Of a DNA stretch of 64,000 bases, positions 35,551-45,810 are shown piece after piece; positions within the stretch are counted from its first letter, which is position 1; every line of letters starts with the position of its first letter. Source of the stretch: Limnanthes douglasii subsp. nivea (taxonomy: Eukaryota > Streptophyta > Magnoliopsida > Brassicales > Limnanthaceae). Below the pieces are notes generated by a model. The model saw nothing but the letters and a program-made list of their open reading frames with translations, ran no database searches and was not told where the DNA came from. Both the position numbers and the translations under genes were made by a program. The DNA lies in NCBI GenBank assembly GCA_036936605.1, contig JAUPFV010000002.1, positions 201,523,273 through 201,587,272 of the forward strand, written 5' to 3'.

Positions 35551-35919
35551 TATATTGAAGTAAAACAAATGAAATATCTACAAGATGAGCTTAGTCTAAG
35601 TATAACCTGAGGTGTTTACTGTTCCAAGGATGCTACAACAAATTACCTTCTTTATCTTGGAGTTTGTCTGTTCCTTGCTTAAGAATTTCACATATGGTCC
35701 TTCCTAATTCATAGCTAACATTCCATACTGTTTCTCTTAGGTGTGCATGAATATATTTATCAACATTTTATTTTCAATTTGAAAATCTCTCTTTTTTACC
35801 TTATAGGTGAAAAACAGTCCGATTATAGGAAGTGGTTTTTCAATCCGGAGAGAGTTGTGGATAAACCCGGACAGACCGAACGTTACGAATTCTAAACGGT
35901 TCTTGCCAGAGTTAATGGG

Positions 35920-36100
35920 ACACGTGTCATTCTCTGATTGGTCACTTTAGCCGTTTTTTCACCTTGAACTTCGCACCACTTTCTCGAACAAGTTACCTCT
36001 TTTAAATGCCATTAATGACATCAACGCCGTCTTTTAATCATTGCCCAACTTTTCGGATTCTCCTAGGAATCAACTCCTTTTTTCACATTTACTATAAATT
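35920..36100 (+). promoter_or_regulatory. aORF promoter of element N: G-box and TATA box
   Basis: ACACGTGTC (35920-35928) lies 172 bp upstream of ACTATAAATT (36091-36100); the aORF ATG follows at 36202. G-boxes bind plant bZIP and bHLH factors. The arrangement recurs in elements A, B and D. Confidence 0.7.
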
Positions 36101-36201
36101 CTAATTCACTTTTCACTGTCTCATTATCTCTTTCAAATTTCACTCTACAATTTTACTCAGAGCTTTATCTCTCTAGAACTTCAAAACTTCCTTGGCTGTT
36201 T

Positions 36202-39195
36202 ATGTTTACAGCAAGAACAGCACTGATCAAGGGCGGCTGGCTTAACCTTTCAGAATTGGAGAAAGCTCAAAGAGTTGAGAAGGAAAAACGACTTGCTGCA
36301 GGGCTACCATCGTCGCCTATTGAGAAACCAGCCTCTTCTGTCGCAAAATCTGATAGAGGTTCATCTTCTTCCAAAGGTACAAAACCTAAAAAACTCTTTC
36401 AATCAACGCTCTCCCCCATAGTATCTGGCTCCTCAGTTCAGGAGTCGATCCCTGCTGTTGAACCGGGAGTTACTGTCACAAGTGTTAGGAAAAAATCTTA
36501 TTTTATTGCTATGGGGTCTGATTCTGACCATTCCCCGGACAAGCTAATCATGAAAAGGCCAAGTAGGTTGGTCAAAGGGCTTTCTTCCAAAAACACACCC
36601 TCGAAATCGGGGGCAAAAGATAGTGTAGCAGGGTCTGGGGCAACTATAAGGGCTCCCCGGGAGAGGCTGTCAGGACTAGAGGCCAGCAGCCCACTACCCC
36701 CCAAGGAATCTTCTACCTCGGAAACTCAAATTGAGGTGAGAAGTCGGGTAAATACGGACAACCAACAGTCCGGAGGATCAGTTCTGCCAAGCCTCAGTCC
36801 TCCCCGGACTATTTCTACTGAAGCTCCCCCAACGATTATGGAGGAGAGGATGGAGGACTCCACTGAGGAGGTTAGATTTGAGTCCGAGTCCTCCGGACAG
36901 GCTGATACTGCTATCGTTGTTGCCAAGAAAGGCAAAGAGGACTTGTATCTGAGGCGTCCGGACCTGCCGGAGAGCCTTGAAGGGAGAGTGGGGCCATGCT
37001 TTCATAAAGTGGAGTTCAAGTATCTTTCAGCTTTGCTAAGGACCAAGTATGCGTTCATCCATACTTCAGATGTGGGTCGGTTGCGCACTAAGTGGGGGAT
37101 CCCTGAGAATGTAAAGATACGAATTCCCATCGATCCGGAGACCCCGATGGACTGCAAAAGGAATGAGATAGTATTCTTTACGGAGCTATTCAACTGGGGA
37201 CTCAAGTTCCCATTGGACCCAGAGATAGTGCGCTACTTTCACTTGGTCAAACTCTGCCCATCACAGCTAAGCCCCAACGGTTGGTTCACCTTAATGTCAT
37301 GTATTATGGCGTCTAGGTTATCTAGAATCCCTCTTCCTATGGAAGAGTTTGCAGTTGTGGCCAACTTGTGCAAACATCATCAGTTCCCCTTCTACCATTT
37401 CAACATGGGGAACGATCTTAAAGCTGTCGATGATCTCCTGGAGTCGGAGAGCAAATGGAGGAGCCAATTCTTATTTGTCAGTGGCTCATGGGAGAATGGC
37501 AAGAAAATCAAGACCGGAGAGAATCCAAGCCTCCTCAGGAGTAGATGGAGGAGTGACCGTAAGCTTCTCATCTTAAGTCTCTGTCCGATTTTCCCTTTTC
37601 TTTTAAGTTTATGCTAATTAGTTTCTCTTTTGTTTTATCAGAGCTGCCAAAGGAGTTCGGAGACTACCTGAAGGCCGGACAGGTCTCTTGTGGCAAAATC
37701 AACGCTTGGGATGCAGAGAACTGGGAGAACCGGTTCCATAAAGCCTTCACTTCTGGAAACTTAGCAAGGTCTCACCTGTGGAACACCACCAGGTCGAAGA
37801 GACCTAACTTGGGAGGAGTTCTCCACCCAACCTGATGAAGACATCGTGCTGAGAAGGTCTCATGAACTGGATGGGACTCTCTTCCTGCCTGCCCGGGCCA
37901 GAGCCCCAATTAAAATGAAGGGCAAGAAGAAGAAAGGCAAGAGGGTGGCAGGTGATGATGAGAAGGAGGCCCCAACAGATACAGAGGGACTGACACAGGT
38001 TCAAATTGATGCAGCCCTTTTACAAGTGGTGGAACAGGAGAGCGAGAAGCAGGAAGTGAACCTCCCTAAGCCCTCAAGGGCTTCTAAGAGGACTCGCAAG
38101 CAAACAAGTGAGAGTGCTGATAGGGAGGCCAAGAAGAAGAAGACTTCCCAAGGAGATGAGGTTGCTCTCCGGGACCCGGAGCCTTCTTTCCCTACTGACC
38201 CTACACTGGCCGAAGAGATCCCAAGAGACTTTCAAGAAGAGATCCCAAGGGAATTCCACACAGATGAAGTTGAGGGGGGAGAGCTTAACTTAGACGAAAT
38301 GGACATCACCGGTCTGGGTGGACTTGGTGAATATTTTCATGGGCTGCCCAGAGACGAGTTCGCAGGGCCCTACATCCCTCCAAGCAGCTCCAACACAGTT
38401 AACTTCAACGGTAAAACTTTTATGGTTTCCAGTGAGAGGGATGTTATAGCCCATTCTATCCTTAGCAACGTGCAGCCAATACTTACTTTGGAAAGGCAAG
38501 TCCGAAGCCAGGCAGACACCATCAAAGACCTCAAGTCAGAGAAGGAAAAACTGTCCGAGGACCTCCGGACTGCTGCCAATAAGTTTGATTTGCTCAAGGA
38601 GGCAAATGATCAGCTAAAGAAGAATCAAGATGAAAGCAAAACAAAAGTTGCTTCCTTGGAAGAGACCGTAAAAGATCTCCGGGCTAAGCTGTCCGGACTG
38701 GAGAAGGACCTGACAGCCTCAAGGGGAGAAACTGCAGCAAATGAGAAGCTCGTCACCAACCTGACCACTGACAAAATTGCTTTAGAGAATGCAGTGACTC
38801 AGGCTGTTGAAGAGAAAGCTGCTTTGGTGAGGGATCAAGAGGCCATGATCAAGGCCAGGATCAACGCCTATGCCAGGGAGATGATCAAAAGCGAGGAGTT
38901 AATGATTCAAAAGGTAAAGTCTGACATGGTCCTCCTGTTTCACGAGAAATTCCCGAAGAGGAGACTAGGGGAATTATGGTGCTATGTGGATGATGATGAT
39001 CTCCCATACTGGACCATGGTTGATGAGGGGTACTCCTGTGAGTCTTCGTCCGGTGATGAAGAGGAAACCGGAGAGAGCCCAGGTGAGGAAGAGATTGACC
39101 CCAAGGGTAAGAAGATAGTCGAAGAGAAAAGCGACATCAAGGCAAGAAAGCAAATGAGGTTGAGCCATCTTCAAAGGCTCAACCTTAACTTATAA
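36202..39195 (+). CDS. Element N antisense ORF (aORF), two exons, one frameshift
   Basis: Exon 1 (36202-37558) starts MFTARTALIKGGWLNLSELEKAQ, continues with a Ser/Pro/Lys-rich, probably disordered arm (residues 40-240), then a conserved core (about 250-450: LPESLEGRVGPCFHKV, PENVKIRIPIDPETPMDCK, YFHLVKLCPSQLSPNGWF, FPFYHFNMGNDLKAV). An 83-bp intron (37559-37641, GTAAGC...ATCAG) leads to LPKEFGDYL. A one-base indel near 37800 shifts into the second open stretch (37846-39195): LPARARAPIKMKGK, a Lys/Glu-rich acidic region, YIPPSS, a long coiled coil (residues ~230-400 of that stretch) and the tail VKSDMVLLFHEKFPKRRLGELW plus an acidic end. Such ORFs are known in Retand/Grande-like elements and resemble 'putative gypsy type transposon' proteins. 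Function is unknown. It is convergent with pol, with a 465-bp gap. Confidence 0.82.
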
Positions 39196-39228
39196 TTTAT
39201 TTTGTCTATCTTTTATTCAAACTAAAGT

Positions 39229-39331
39229 CCTTGGAAGGCCAAGGCACTCTTTTTGTGATGGTGTCCGTATTATTCGGACAGATTTTCGTATTGTGCCCAA
39301 ACTTGTTTAAAAAGTCCTTGGAAGGCCAAGG
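39229..39331. repeat. Paired dyads between aORF and pol (element N)
   Basis: CCTTGGAAGGCCAAGG at 39229-39244 and again at 39316-39331, each within AGTCCTTGGAAGGCCAAGGC. They are equivalent in position and number to the pair in element A. Confidence 0.78.
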
Positions 39332-39560
39332 CAGCTTTAAGTTGTTGAATGAATATTTTATTTTGCTCAACCATCCTCTTCTTTCATTATTTGTTTAAAT
39401 AGCTGGAGTTTAAGTAGTTTTATTGTATTGTGAGAGTATTAAGACTCTCCGGCTAGAATTTAAATAGCCCTTAAATCTTTTAACCCGGGTAGTGTGATAA
39501 GAGACAAAATTTTGAAAATACTTAGAGAATTTTGAAGTACTTAGAGAATTTTGAAGAAGG

Positions 39561-39621
39561 CACCAAGTTTTATTGAAAGCTCTCCGTGCCACCGAAGAGG
39601 GGAAGGTATGCCCCCAAATAT
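39561..39621 (-). other. Post-pol conserved block (element N)
   Basis: Minus strand: ATTTGGGGGCATACCTTCCC, GGTGGCACGGAGAGC, TTTCAATAAAACTTGGTGCC. It begins about 40 bp after the pol stop. Confidence 0.7.
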
Positions 39622-39660
39622 TTACATGGATGTTTAAACAAGTAAATATTTACACAAGTT

Positions 39661-42600
39661 TTATTCCAAGTACATTCGAAGGTGTTCAATATTCCAAGGG
39701 TGAGTTAAAACCCTGCCATCTTTGTCTTCCAACCAGTATGTCCCAGGCTTGATTCTTTCAACCACAGTATATGGACCCTCCCAAGTTGGGGCCAGCTTTC
39801 CGAAGAGCTTTTCCTTAGTATGCAGGAAAACTTTCCTTAATACTTTATCTCCTGGTTGAAAATCTCTTCTTTTAACATTAGAAGCAAACCTGCTTCTCAT
39901 CAAGCCCTGATAGTGTGCCATTCTAAGATGAGCTTTCACCCGTCTTTCTTCGATTAAATCAAGCTGATTTCTAATTTCCATCTCATTAGCCTGTCCGGAG
40001 AAGTTATGAACACGAAAGGAGGGGAGTGTCTTTTCTATGGGGGCTACTGCATCCATTCCATAGACCAAGGCAAAAGGGGATTCTTGTGTTGCAGCCCCAG
40101 GTGTTGTTCGGTAGGCCCACAAGACTTCTTGTAGATAACTAGACCACTTCCCAGCAGCCCTTCTAAATTCTTCTTTAAACCGGACAGTATCGTTCTATTA
40201 GCCACTTCAACTTGCCCATTGGCTTGAGGGTGGAAAGGTGAAGAAAAGCAGTGCTGAATACCCCTTGAGGCACAGAAGCTTTCCATTTCTCTGTTGTCAA
40301 ACTGTGGCCCATTGTCTGTTGTTATTTTCTGGGGGACACCAAATCTGCAACATATGTTGGATAAAATGAATTTTATAACAGCTTTTGAGGTTGTCCTTGC
40401 CAAGGGGGCTGCTTCTATCCACTTTGAGAAGTAGTCAATGGCTACAATTATGGTTTTACGCCCTCCGGACGCCACAGGGAGAGGCCCAACTAAGTCCAAT
40501 CCCCATCGAGCAAAAGGGATGGGCTCAGAAACTGATTCCGAAGGAATGGCTGGTACATGAATTTCATTGATGTACCTCTGGCATGGGTCACACCTTCTTA
40601 CCAGCTCCTTAGCATCTTTCATAATCAATGGCCAATAGTATCCGGAGAGTAACACTCTTCTTGTCAAAGCTTTAAATTCACAATGGGCTGATCCCTCACC
40701 ATCATGCAATTCGGAGAGAACCATTTGTGACTCATGATCCCCTAAACAACGTAGGAGAGGTTTGTTGTAGGACTTTTTGTACAAGACTTCTCTAATCATA
40801 ATGAAACCACGAGCCCTGTGTTTCAATATTCTGGCTTGTGATTTATCCAAGGGCACGATGCCATCGGACAGATATTGTATAAGAGGAGACCTCCAGTCTT
40901 GAGGCCGATTCACTTGTACTTCAAAGACTTCCTCTTTTATACCTTTATTGAGTTGAATAGAAGGGCTTTCAAGCACATGGATCCATGGGTAGGACTCCGT
41001 ATATGCTATCGTTGCTAGTGAGTCTGCTAGCTCATTTTCTGCCCGGGGGATGTGCTCATAGATAACAACTTTAAATTTCAGCGCTTCGTTTTTTAGAAGG
41101 AGTAAATACTTGACCAACTGTTCCTTTCTAGCTTCTGATAGGCCCAAGACGTGGTGGACTAGCAACTTGGAGTCACTTAGTAGCTTGACTCTTTTAGCTC
41201 CACAAATGTAGGCCAATTTTAACCCAGCTATAGCTGCTTCGTATTCGGACTCATTATTGGATGCCCTGAAAGCAAAACAAATAGCTTGGAACATGTTGTC
41301 CCCGTATGGGGAAGTGAGACATATTCCTGCCCCAGATCCCATGGAACTGGATCCTCCGTCTGTTCGGACAATCCACACTTTCTTGTTTTTTGAATCAGTA
41401 GGTTGCTCCGAATCCCTGTTAGAGTGGAATTCAACCAGAATCAACCAGAAAATCAGCCACAACTTGGGCTTTTACCGCTGTCCGGGGAGCAAAGTCTATG
41501 TCGAAGTCCCCCAACTCTACTGACCACTTGGTCATTCTGCTTGAAATGTCTGATTTTTGAAGGACATTCTTTAAAGGGAAGGACGTTCGGATAATGATAG
41601 GATGAGCCTGGAAGTAGGGCCTCATTTTCCTTGCAGCTATCACCAAGGCTAATGCCAGTTTTTCAAGTTTCAAGTAACGTCTCTCAGCATCAATCAAGCT
41701 TTTGCTGATGTAGTACACTGGGTGAGGATGCCCATCAACCTCCCTTACTAGCACAGCACTGATGGCACAACTTGAAACAGCCAGATATACAAAGAGAGTC
41801 TCCCCATCAATCGGTTTGAACAAAGTCTTGGGAGAGGAAAGATGTTTCTTGATTTCATTAAATGCTTCATTACACTGTGGTGTCCATTCAAACCCCTTGG
41901 CACCCCTCAAGGTTTGAAAGAATGGAGCACACCTGTCCGAAGACCTGGAGATGAATCTGTTTAAGGCAGCCAATCTCCCCGTTCATCGCTGTACTTCTTT
42001 AATATTTCGAGGAGGCTCCATTTGGAACAAAGCATTGAGTTGGTCCGGGTCGGGCTGTATTCCATGCTCACTTATGATATACCCTAAGAATTTCCCGGAC
42101 TGCACTCCGAACACACACTTTTCAGGGTTTAGCTTTAAATTTACTTTGGCCAAGTTGGCAAAAGTCTCTTGGAGGTCGGACAAGTGCAACTGCTCATCCA
42201 CGCTTTTTACCATCATATCGTCAATGTAAACCTCCATATTTCTTCCAATTTGATCAACAAATGCCTTGTTGACTAACCTTTGATAAGTAGCCCCAGCATT
42301 TTTCAGGCCAAAAGGCATCACCTTATAGAAATGTAGACCCCTATCAGTGACAAACGTGGTATGCTCTTGATCTTTTGGATCTACTTGAATCTGATTGTAC
42401 CCGGAGAAGGCATCCATGAAGGAGAGAAGCTTGTTCCCAGAAGTAGAGTCTACTAACTGATCTATCCGGGGGACCGGATACAAGTCTTTTGGACAAGCTC
42501 GATTGAGGTCTGTGAAGTCAATGCACATACGCCATTTGCCATTCTTCTTTTTTACTAAGACAGGATTGGCAGTCCACAAAGGGTATTGAGATTCTTTAAT

Positions 42601-42957
42601 GTGCCCCATCTTTGTGAGCCTGTCAACCTCTTGTACAATGACATCAGCCTTTTCTTTTGAGAAAGCTCTCCTCTTTTGTACTACTGGTGCCACATCTCTC
42701 CGGACAGATAGGTGATGGGAAATCACCTCTGACGGAACTCCAGTTACATCAGCATTGCACCAAGCAAAAACGTGCTGATGGTCTTTCAAGAATTTCAACA
42801 TTCCTTCTTTCAGCATTGGTGGCATTTTGGACCCTATCTTGACGCTTTTTCCTTCTTCCAAGCAGTGTGTTTCAACCTCTTCAATCGGAATCAATACTCC
42901 AAGGGTATCTCTGGGGTCATCAATTTCACCCTCACCCCCAGAAAGGCCCTCAAACTG
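39661..42957 (-). pseudogene. Element N pol: RT, RNase H, second RNase H, integrase
   Basis: In frame after the UAG at 42960-42958. RT (42894-41983): KKKNGKWRMCIDFTDLN, DAFSGYNQI, VMPFGLKNAGATYQRL and the catalytic EVYIDDMMV. First RNase H (41973-41431): LFVYLAVSS, YYISKSLIDAERRYLKLEKL. Second RNase H (about 41400-40960): RTDGGSSSMGSGAG, NNESEYEAAIAGL, LLSDSKLL, RAENELADSLATIAY. Integrase (40960-40040): zinc site HDGEGSAHC...CDPCQ, then WGLDLVGPLP, TTDNGPQFDN and the C-terminal domain to 39661. Breaks: TGA between RT and RNase H (near 41975), a 10-bp tandem duplication (41431-41450) shifting the frame between the RNase H domains, and a one-base shift near 40150. It is therefore not functional as it stands. 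Confidence 0.9.
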
Positions 42958-45300
42958 CTATTGATCATTTATTCGGACTGCCCCCAGCGTTCGTGGGGCC
43001 AAGGCAGTGGCATAACATTCTCTTGTAATCTTTTGGCTGCTCCGGACAACCCCAACCTGCCCCTGAACAGCATACTTTAGACACTGATGGACTGTCGAAG
43101 CCACTGCATGCATCCTAGAGAGCCAAGATCTCCCTAGAATAGCATTATAGCAGGTGGGACAATCCACCACAATGAAGAGTATTCTAACCATTTTCTTGAA
43201 AGGGCCCCTGCCCAACAACACTTCTTCTTCAAACTTCCCGATCACATCGGCTGAGTTGCCCGTAAAACCCACAATCGACCTGTCCGACTTCTGAATCACA
43301 GCTGGATTTTTCATTTTCTTGTAAGTGTCTAGGAAAAGGATATTGGCAGAGCTTCCAGTATCTACCAGAATTGGCCTTATCTCATTGCCCCCTATAGATG
43401 CTCCTATAACAACAGCATCCTCATGAGGGCCAGCAATGTCTCTTAAATCATCCCCATCAAAGACAATAAATGGGAATGAATTTGGTGATTGATAAGAGGT
43501 CATGCCTCCTTCTAGCTGGGAGGCCAAATTATGAACATGCCTTTTTCTTGAAGAAGTAGTAGGAGCTGTCACAGTGTCCCCTCCGAAAATTGTCAGTGAC
43601 TCAAAGAATTTAATGAGCCCGGAGACCGATCTAGAACGCTCCTCTATAGCACCCACTCTGTTTCGTGTTGGATCAGGATCCAAGTATTCAGATTCCACAT
43701 CAAACCTTTCAACTATTACCATAGCCCCCTCTGGGTCAGCATTACCCGGACCAGTCCAGTGAGTGTTGTCAGGCCTGTTGCCTCCTTTTCTTTTAACGTA
43801 TGCACCCAACTTTCCCCTTTCAATCAATTTTTGTACCTCTTGTTTCAACGCTATGCAATCATCAGTGGTATGGCCAATATCATTGTGGTATTGGCAAAAG
43901 GAGTTGTTACGATGCTCTTTGGGAGACTGCAAGGTTGCCGGTCTCCGGTAGTGTACCTCATCTTTTGTTTTATCAAAAATGGTGGCCACGCTTTCTTTAA
44001 GTTCTGCGAACCACTCCGGTTGGACCCATGGCCCTCTTTTGTTTCTGGATTGCTGACTTTGATGAGGAGCAGCTGGCTGGGACTGAGCTTTTCCTCTACC
44101 ATGCCCCTGTCCGGTTTCTCTTGCTCTATTCCCGGACTGGTTTTGATTTGGAGTTGGTGCCACCGGGGTGGATCTCACCTGTCTGTGCACCCTGGTCTTT
44201 TTTGTTTCATCAACGTTTATTTGCTTGCCGACTTGATTTAGCAATCCTCCCCAGGTCATGGCTTTCTTCCTGGTCACCGAATCAGCCAGGTTGCCTGGGT
44301 TCAAACCTTGTCTTAGGGATGCTATTGCCACCTGTTCGAAGCAATCGGCCAACCCATTCTTTGTGTTTACAAAACGACTTATGTACTCCTTTAACGACTC
44401 ATTTGGCTCTTGGGCACAATGGATTATTGTGTCTCCATTTCCCTTCAGCTCCTTACTCCCCACAAACTGCCTTCGAAAGGCCACCCAAAAAGTATCAAAG
44501 TCTTTAATACAACCCTGAGGCAGGCTGTTGTACCATTTCAGAGCACTCCCCGTAAAAGATTGGGAGAATGCCCTACAGAGTAGTTTATCATCATCATCAA
44601 AGTTCATCATGAAGTTCTTGAATTGCTCCAGATGATTGTCCGGATCAGTACTACCATCGTACTTCTCCATCTTGGTGCTGTCAAACCTCTTAGGGAGGTT
44701 TCCGGACAGGATTTTAGAAGACAGTGGAGACTGCCTCCAATTCCTTCCACGACTGAACATGGTATCCTCATTAGGAGTTGCAAAGATACCTGGCTCATCG
44801 TGGAAAGCAAAAGGATCCATCAACATCTTGTCTGTATACCTCCGGTGGTGAGATGATCCCTTTCCAATATGCCTTTTCATTCTTCCATGGTGATCTCTTT
44901 TTCTGGAATACTTCTTAACTTGCTTTTGTTTCTTCTTGGTTCGACCCTCATCACTGCTAGAGGACAAGGATTTTTCATTTCCCTCACTGTCCGAAGAGCT
45001 GCCCGAAGATTCTGAACTTGAGTCAGAGCTCTCCACAGGCTTGGACCAGTGAGACTTTTTAGAGCTGGCATGAGTCTTTTTAGAGCTCACACGAGTTTTC
45101 GAAGCCTCAGGCTCTCGAGGGTTGTCAGTGTGATGAGCAGCTGACGCTTTGGATTTCTCTTTCATGCCCATCTTGGCCTTTTCAGCCCTCAGAGCTTCTA
45201 TCTCAAGCTTTAACCTGTCGCGCTCTTGGACAGTATACTCATCGTTCTCCTCCACCACTTCGAGCAAAGCTGGTGGAAGCTCTGGATTATCCGAATTCAT
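42958..45300 (-). CDS. Element N gag-protease polyprotein (780 aa)
   Basis: Intact from ATG 45300 to the UAG at 42960-42958. Residues 1-60 include a charged helix; 60-150 are Ser/Lys-rich; about 205-365 is the retrotransposon gag domain (KMEKYDGSTDPDNHLEQFKN, ALKWYNSLPQG, FDTFWVAFRRQFVG, EYISRFVNTKNGL). A C-x2-H-x4-H-x4-C site (CQYHNDIGHTTDDC, about residue 475) follows a basic linker. Aspartic protease is near residue 660-760: PILVDTGSSANILFLDTYKKM with the DTG active site, then CPTCYNAILGRSWLSRMHAV. Gag builds particles and protease matures the polyprotein. The stop lies after protease rather than between gag and protease. The start fits the homologous copy at 62669. Confidence 0.9.
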   Translation of the reverse strand: MNSDNPELPPALLEVVEENDEYTVQERDRLKLEIEALRAEKAKMGMKEKSKASAAHHTDNPREPEASKTRVSSKKTHASSKKSHWSKPVESSDSSSESSGSSSDSEGNEKSLSSSSDEGRTKKKQKQVKKYSRKRDHHGRMKRHIGKGSSHHRRYTDKMLMDPFAFHDEPGIFATPNEDTMFSRGRNWRQSPLSSKILSGNLPKRFDSTKMEKYDGSTDPDNHLEQFKNFMMNFDDDDKLLCRAFSQSFTGSALKWYNSLPQGCIKDFDTFWVAFRRQFVGSKELKGNGDTIIHCAQEPNESLKEYISRFVNTKNGLADCFEQVAIASLRQGLNPGNLADSVTRKKAMTWGGLLNQVGKQINVDETKKTRVHRQVRSTPVAPTPNQNQSGNRARETGQGHGRGKAQSQPAAPHQSQQSRNKRGPWVQPEWFAELKESVATIFDKTKDEVHYRRPATLQSPKEHRNNSFCQYHNDIGHTTDDCIALKQEVQKLIERGKLGAYVKRKGGNRPDNTHWTGPGNADPEGAMVIVERFDVESEYLDPDPTRNRVGAIEERSRSVSGLIKFFESLTIFGGDTVTAPTTSSRKRHVHNLASQLEGGMTSYQSPNSFPFIVFDGDDLRDIAGPHEDAVVIGASIGGNEIRPILVDTGSSANILFLDTYKKMKNPAVIQKSDRSIVGFTGNSADVIGKFEEEVLLGRGPFKKMVRILFIVVDCPTCYNAILGRSWLSRMHAVASTVHQCLKYAVQGQVGVVRSSQKITRECYATALAPRTLGAVRINDQ

Positions 45301-45355
45301 TCGGACAGAAATTCTTTGACTGGTTTCGAATACTTGATTCAGGCACCGTCGCCTC

Positions 45356-45810
45356 CCACTGTGGTCGCCAATTTGGTGTGGATAAAAGTAGCCTGAGGGT
45401 AGGCTGGTAATTTCAAGTAGAGTTTCAGGGTGGTGTAAGGGTGTTTCAAGGTGGTGTAAGGGTGTTTCAAGGTGGAGAGAGAATTAAGCAGCTTGGCAGC
45501 AGTTAATTTTCATTACCAGAAGTTAATGCTGGTGGTTGAGTATTTATAGTATGTTATTTGGGCCCTTATGGGCTTTCGGGTCAAGTTTAATGGACCCGGG
45601 TCATGTTTAAAGACCCATGAGTTCTAAGCAGGAGGACATGTAGCTTAGTCAGGAAGTGTTTAGGTTTTTTAGTACTTTTTTCATAGTTCGAACAGCCTTA
45701 GGCTCACATTGGTTTGAAGTGATCTGTCCGGTCCAAAAGTTCTGTCCGGTTTTCGGAGAGAATTACACTGATCTGCCCTTCCGGGGAGTATTCCGAATTC
45801 GGACTCATCA
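45356..45810 (-). repeat. Element N 5' LTR (437 bp) and primer-binding site
   Basis: On the minus strand the LTR starts TGATGAGTCCGAA at 45810 and ends CCACACCA at 45374. TATAAATA lies at 45548-45541. AAT and the primer-binding site TGGCGACCACAGTGGGAG (45370-45353) follow, then gag. A similar site is found in elements C and E. Confidence 0.88.

Larger units (their letters stand above)
35808..45810 (-). mobile_element. Tat-lineage gypsy element N, best preserved copy, nested in element C
   Basis: The 10,003-bp insertion is bounded by 5-bp duplications ATAGG at 35803-35807 and 45811-45815. Joining the flanks restores the integrase C-terminal domain of element C without gap. Order on the minus strand: 5' LTR, primer-binding site, gag-protease, RT, RNase H, second RNase H, integrase, post-pol block, dyads, aORF (+ strand), aORF promoter. 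The left end shows no 3' LTR and no polypurine tract; it stops in the aORF upstream region. The dual RNase H and the antisense ORF place it in the Tat clade (Retand/Grande-like). Confidence 0.88.

Noticed and set aside
35808..36245. A 3' LTR for element N at its left end, expected from the ATAGG duplication
   Set aside because: The sequence does not match the right-hand LTR in either orientation; it aligns instead with the aORF upstream region of element A (G-box, TATA box).
43759..44507. Several long + strand ORFs over the gag-protease gene
   Set aside because: They are antisense shadows of the intact 780-codon gag-protease frame, with no conserved motif.
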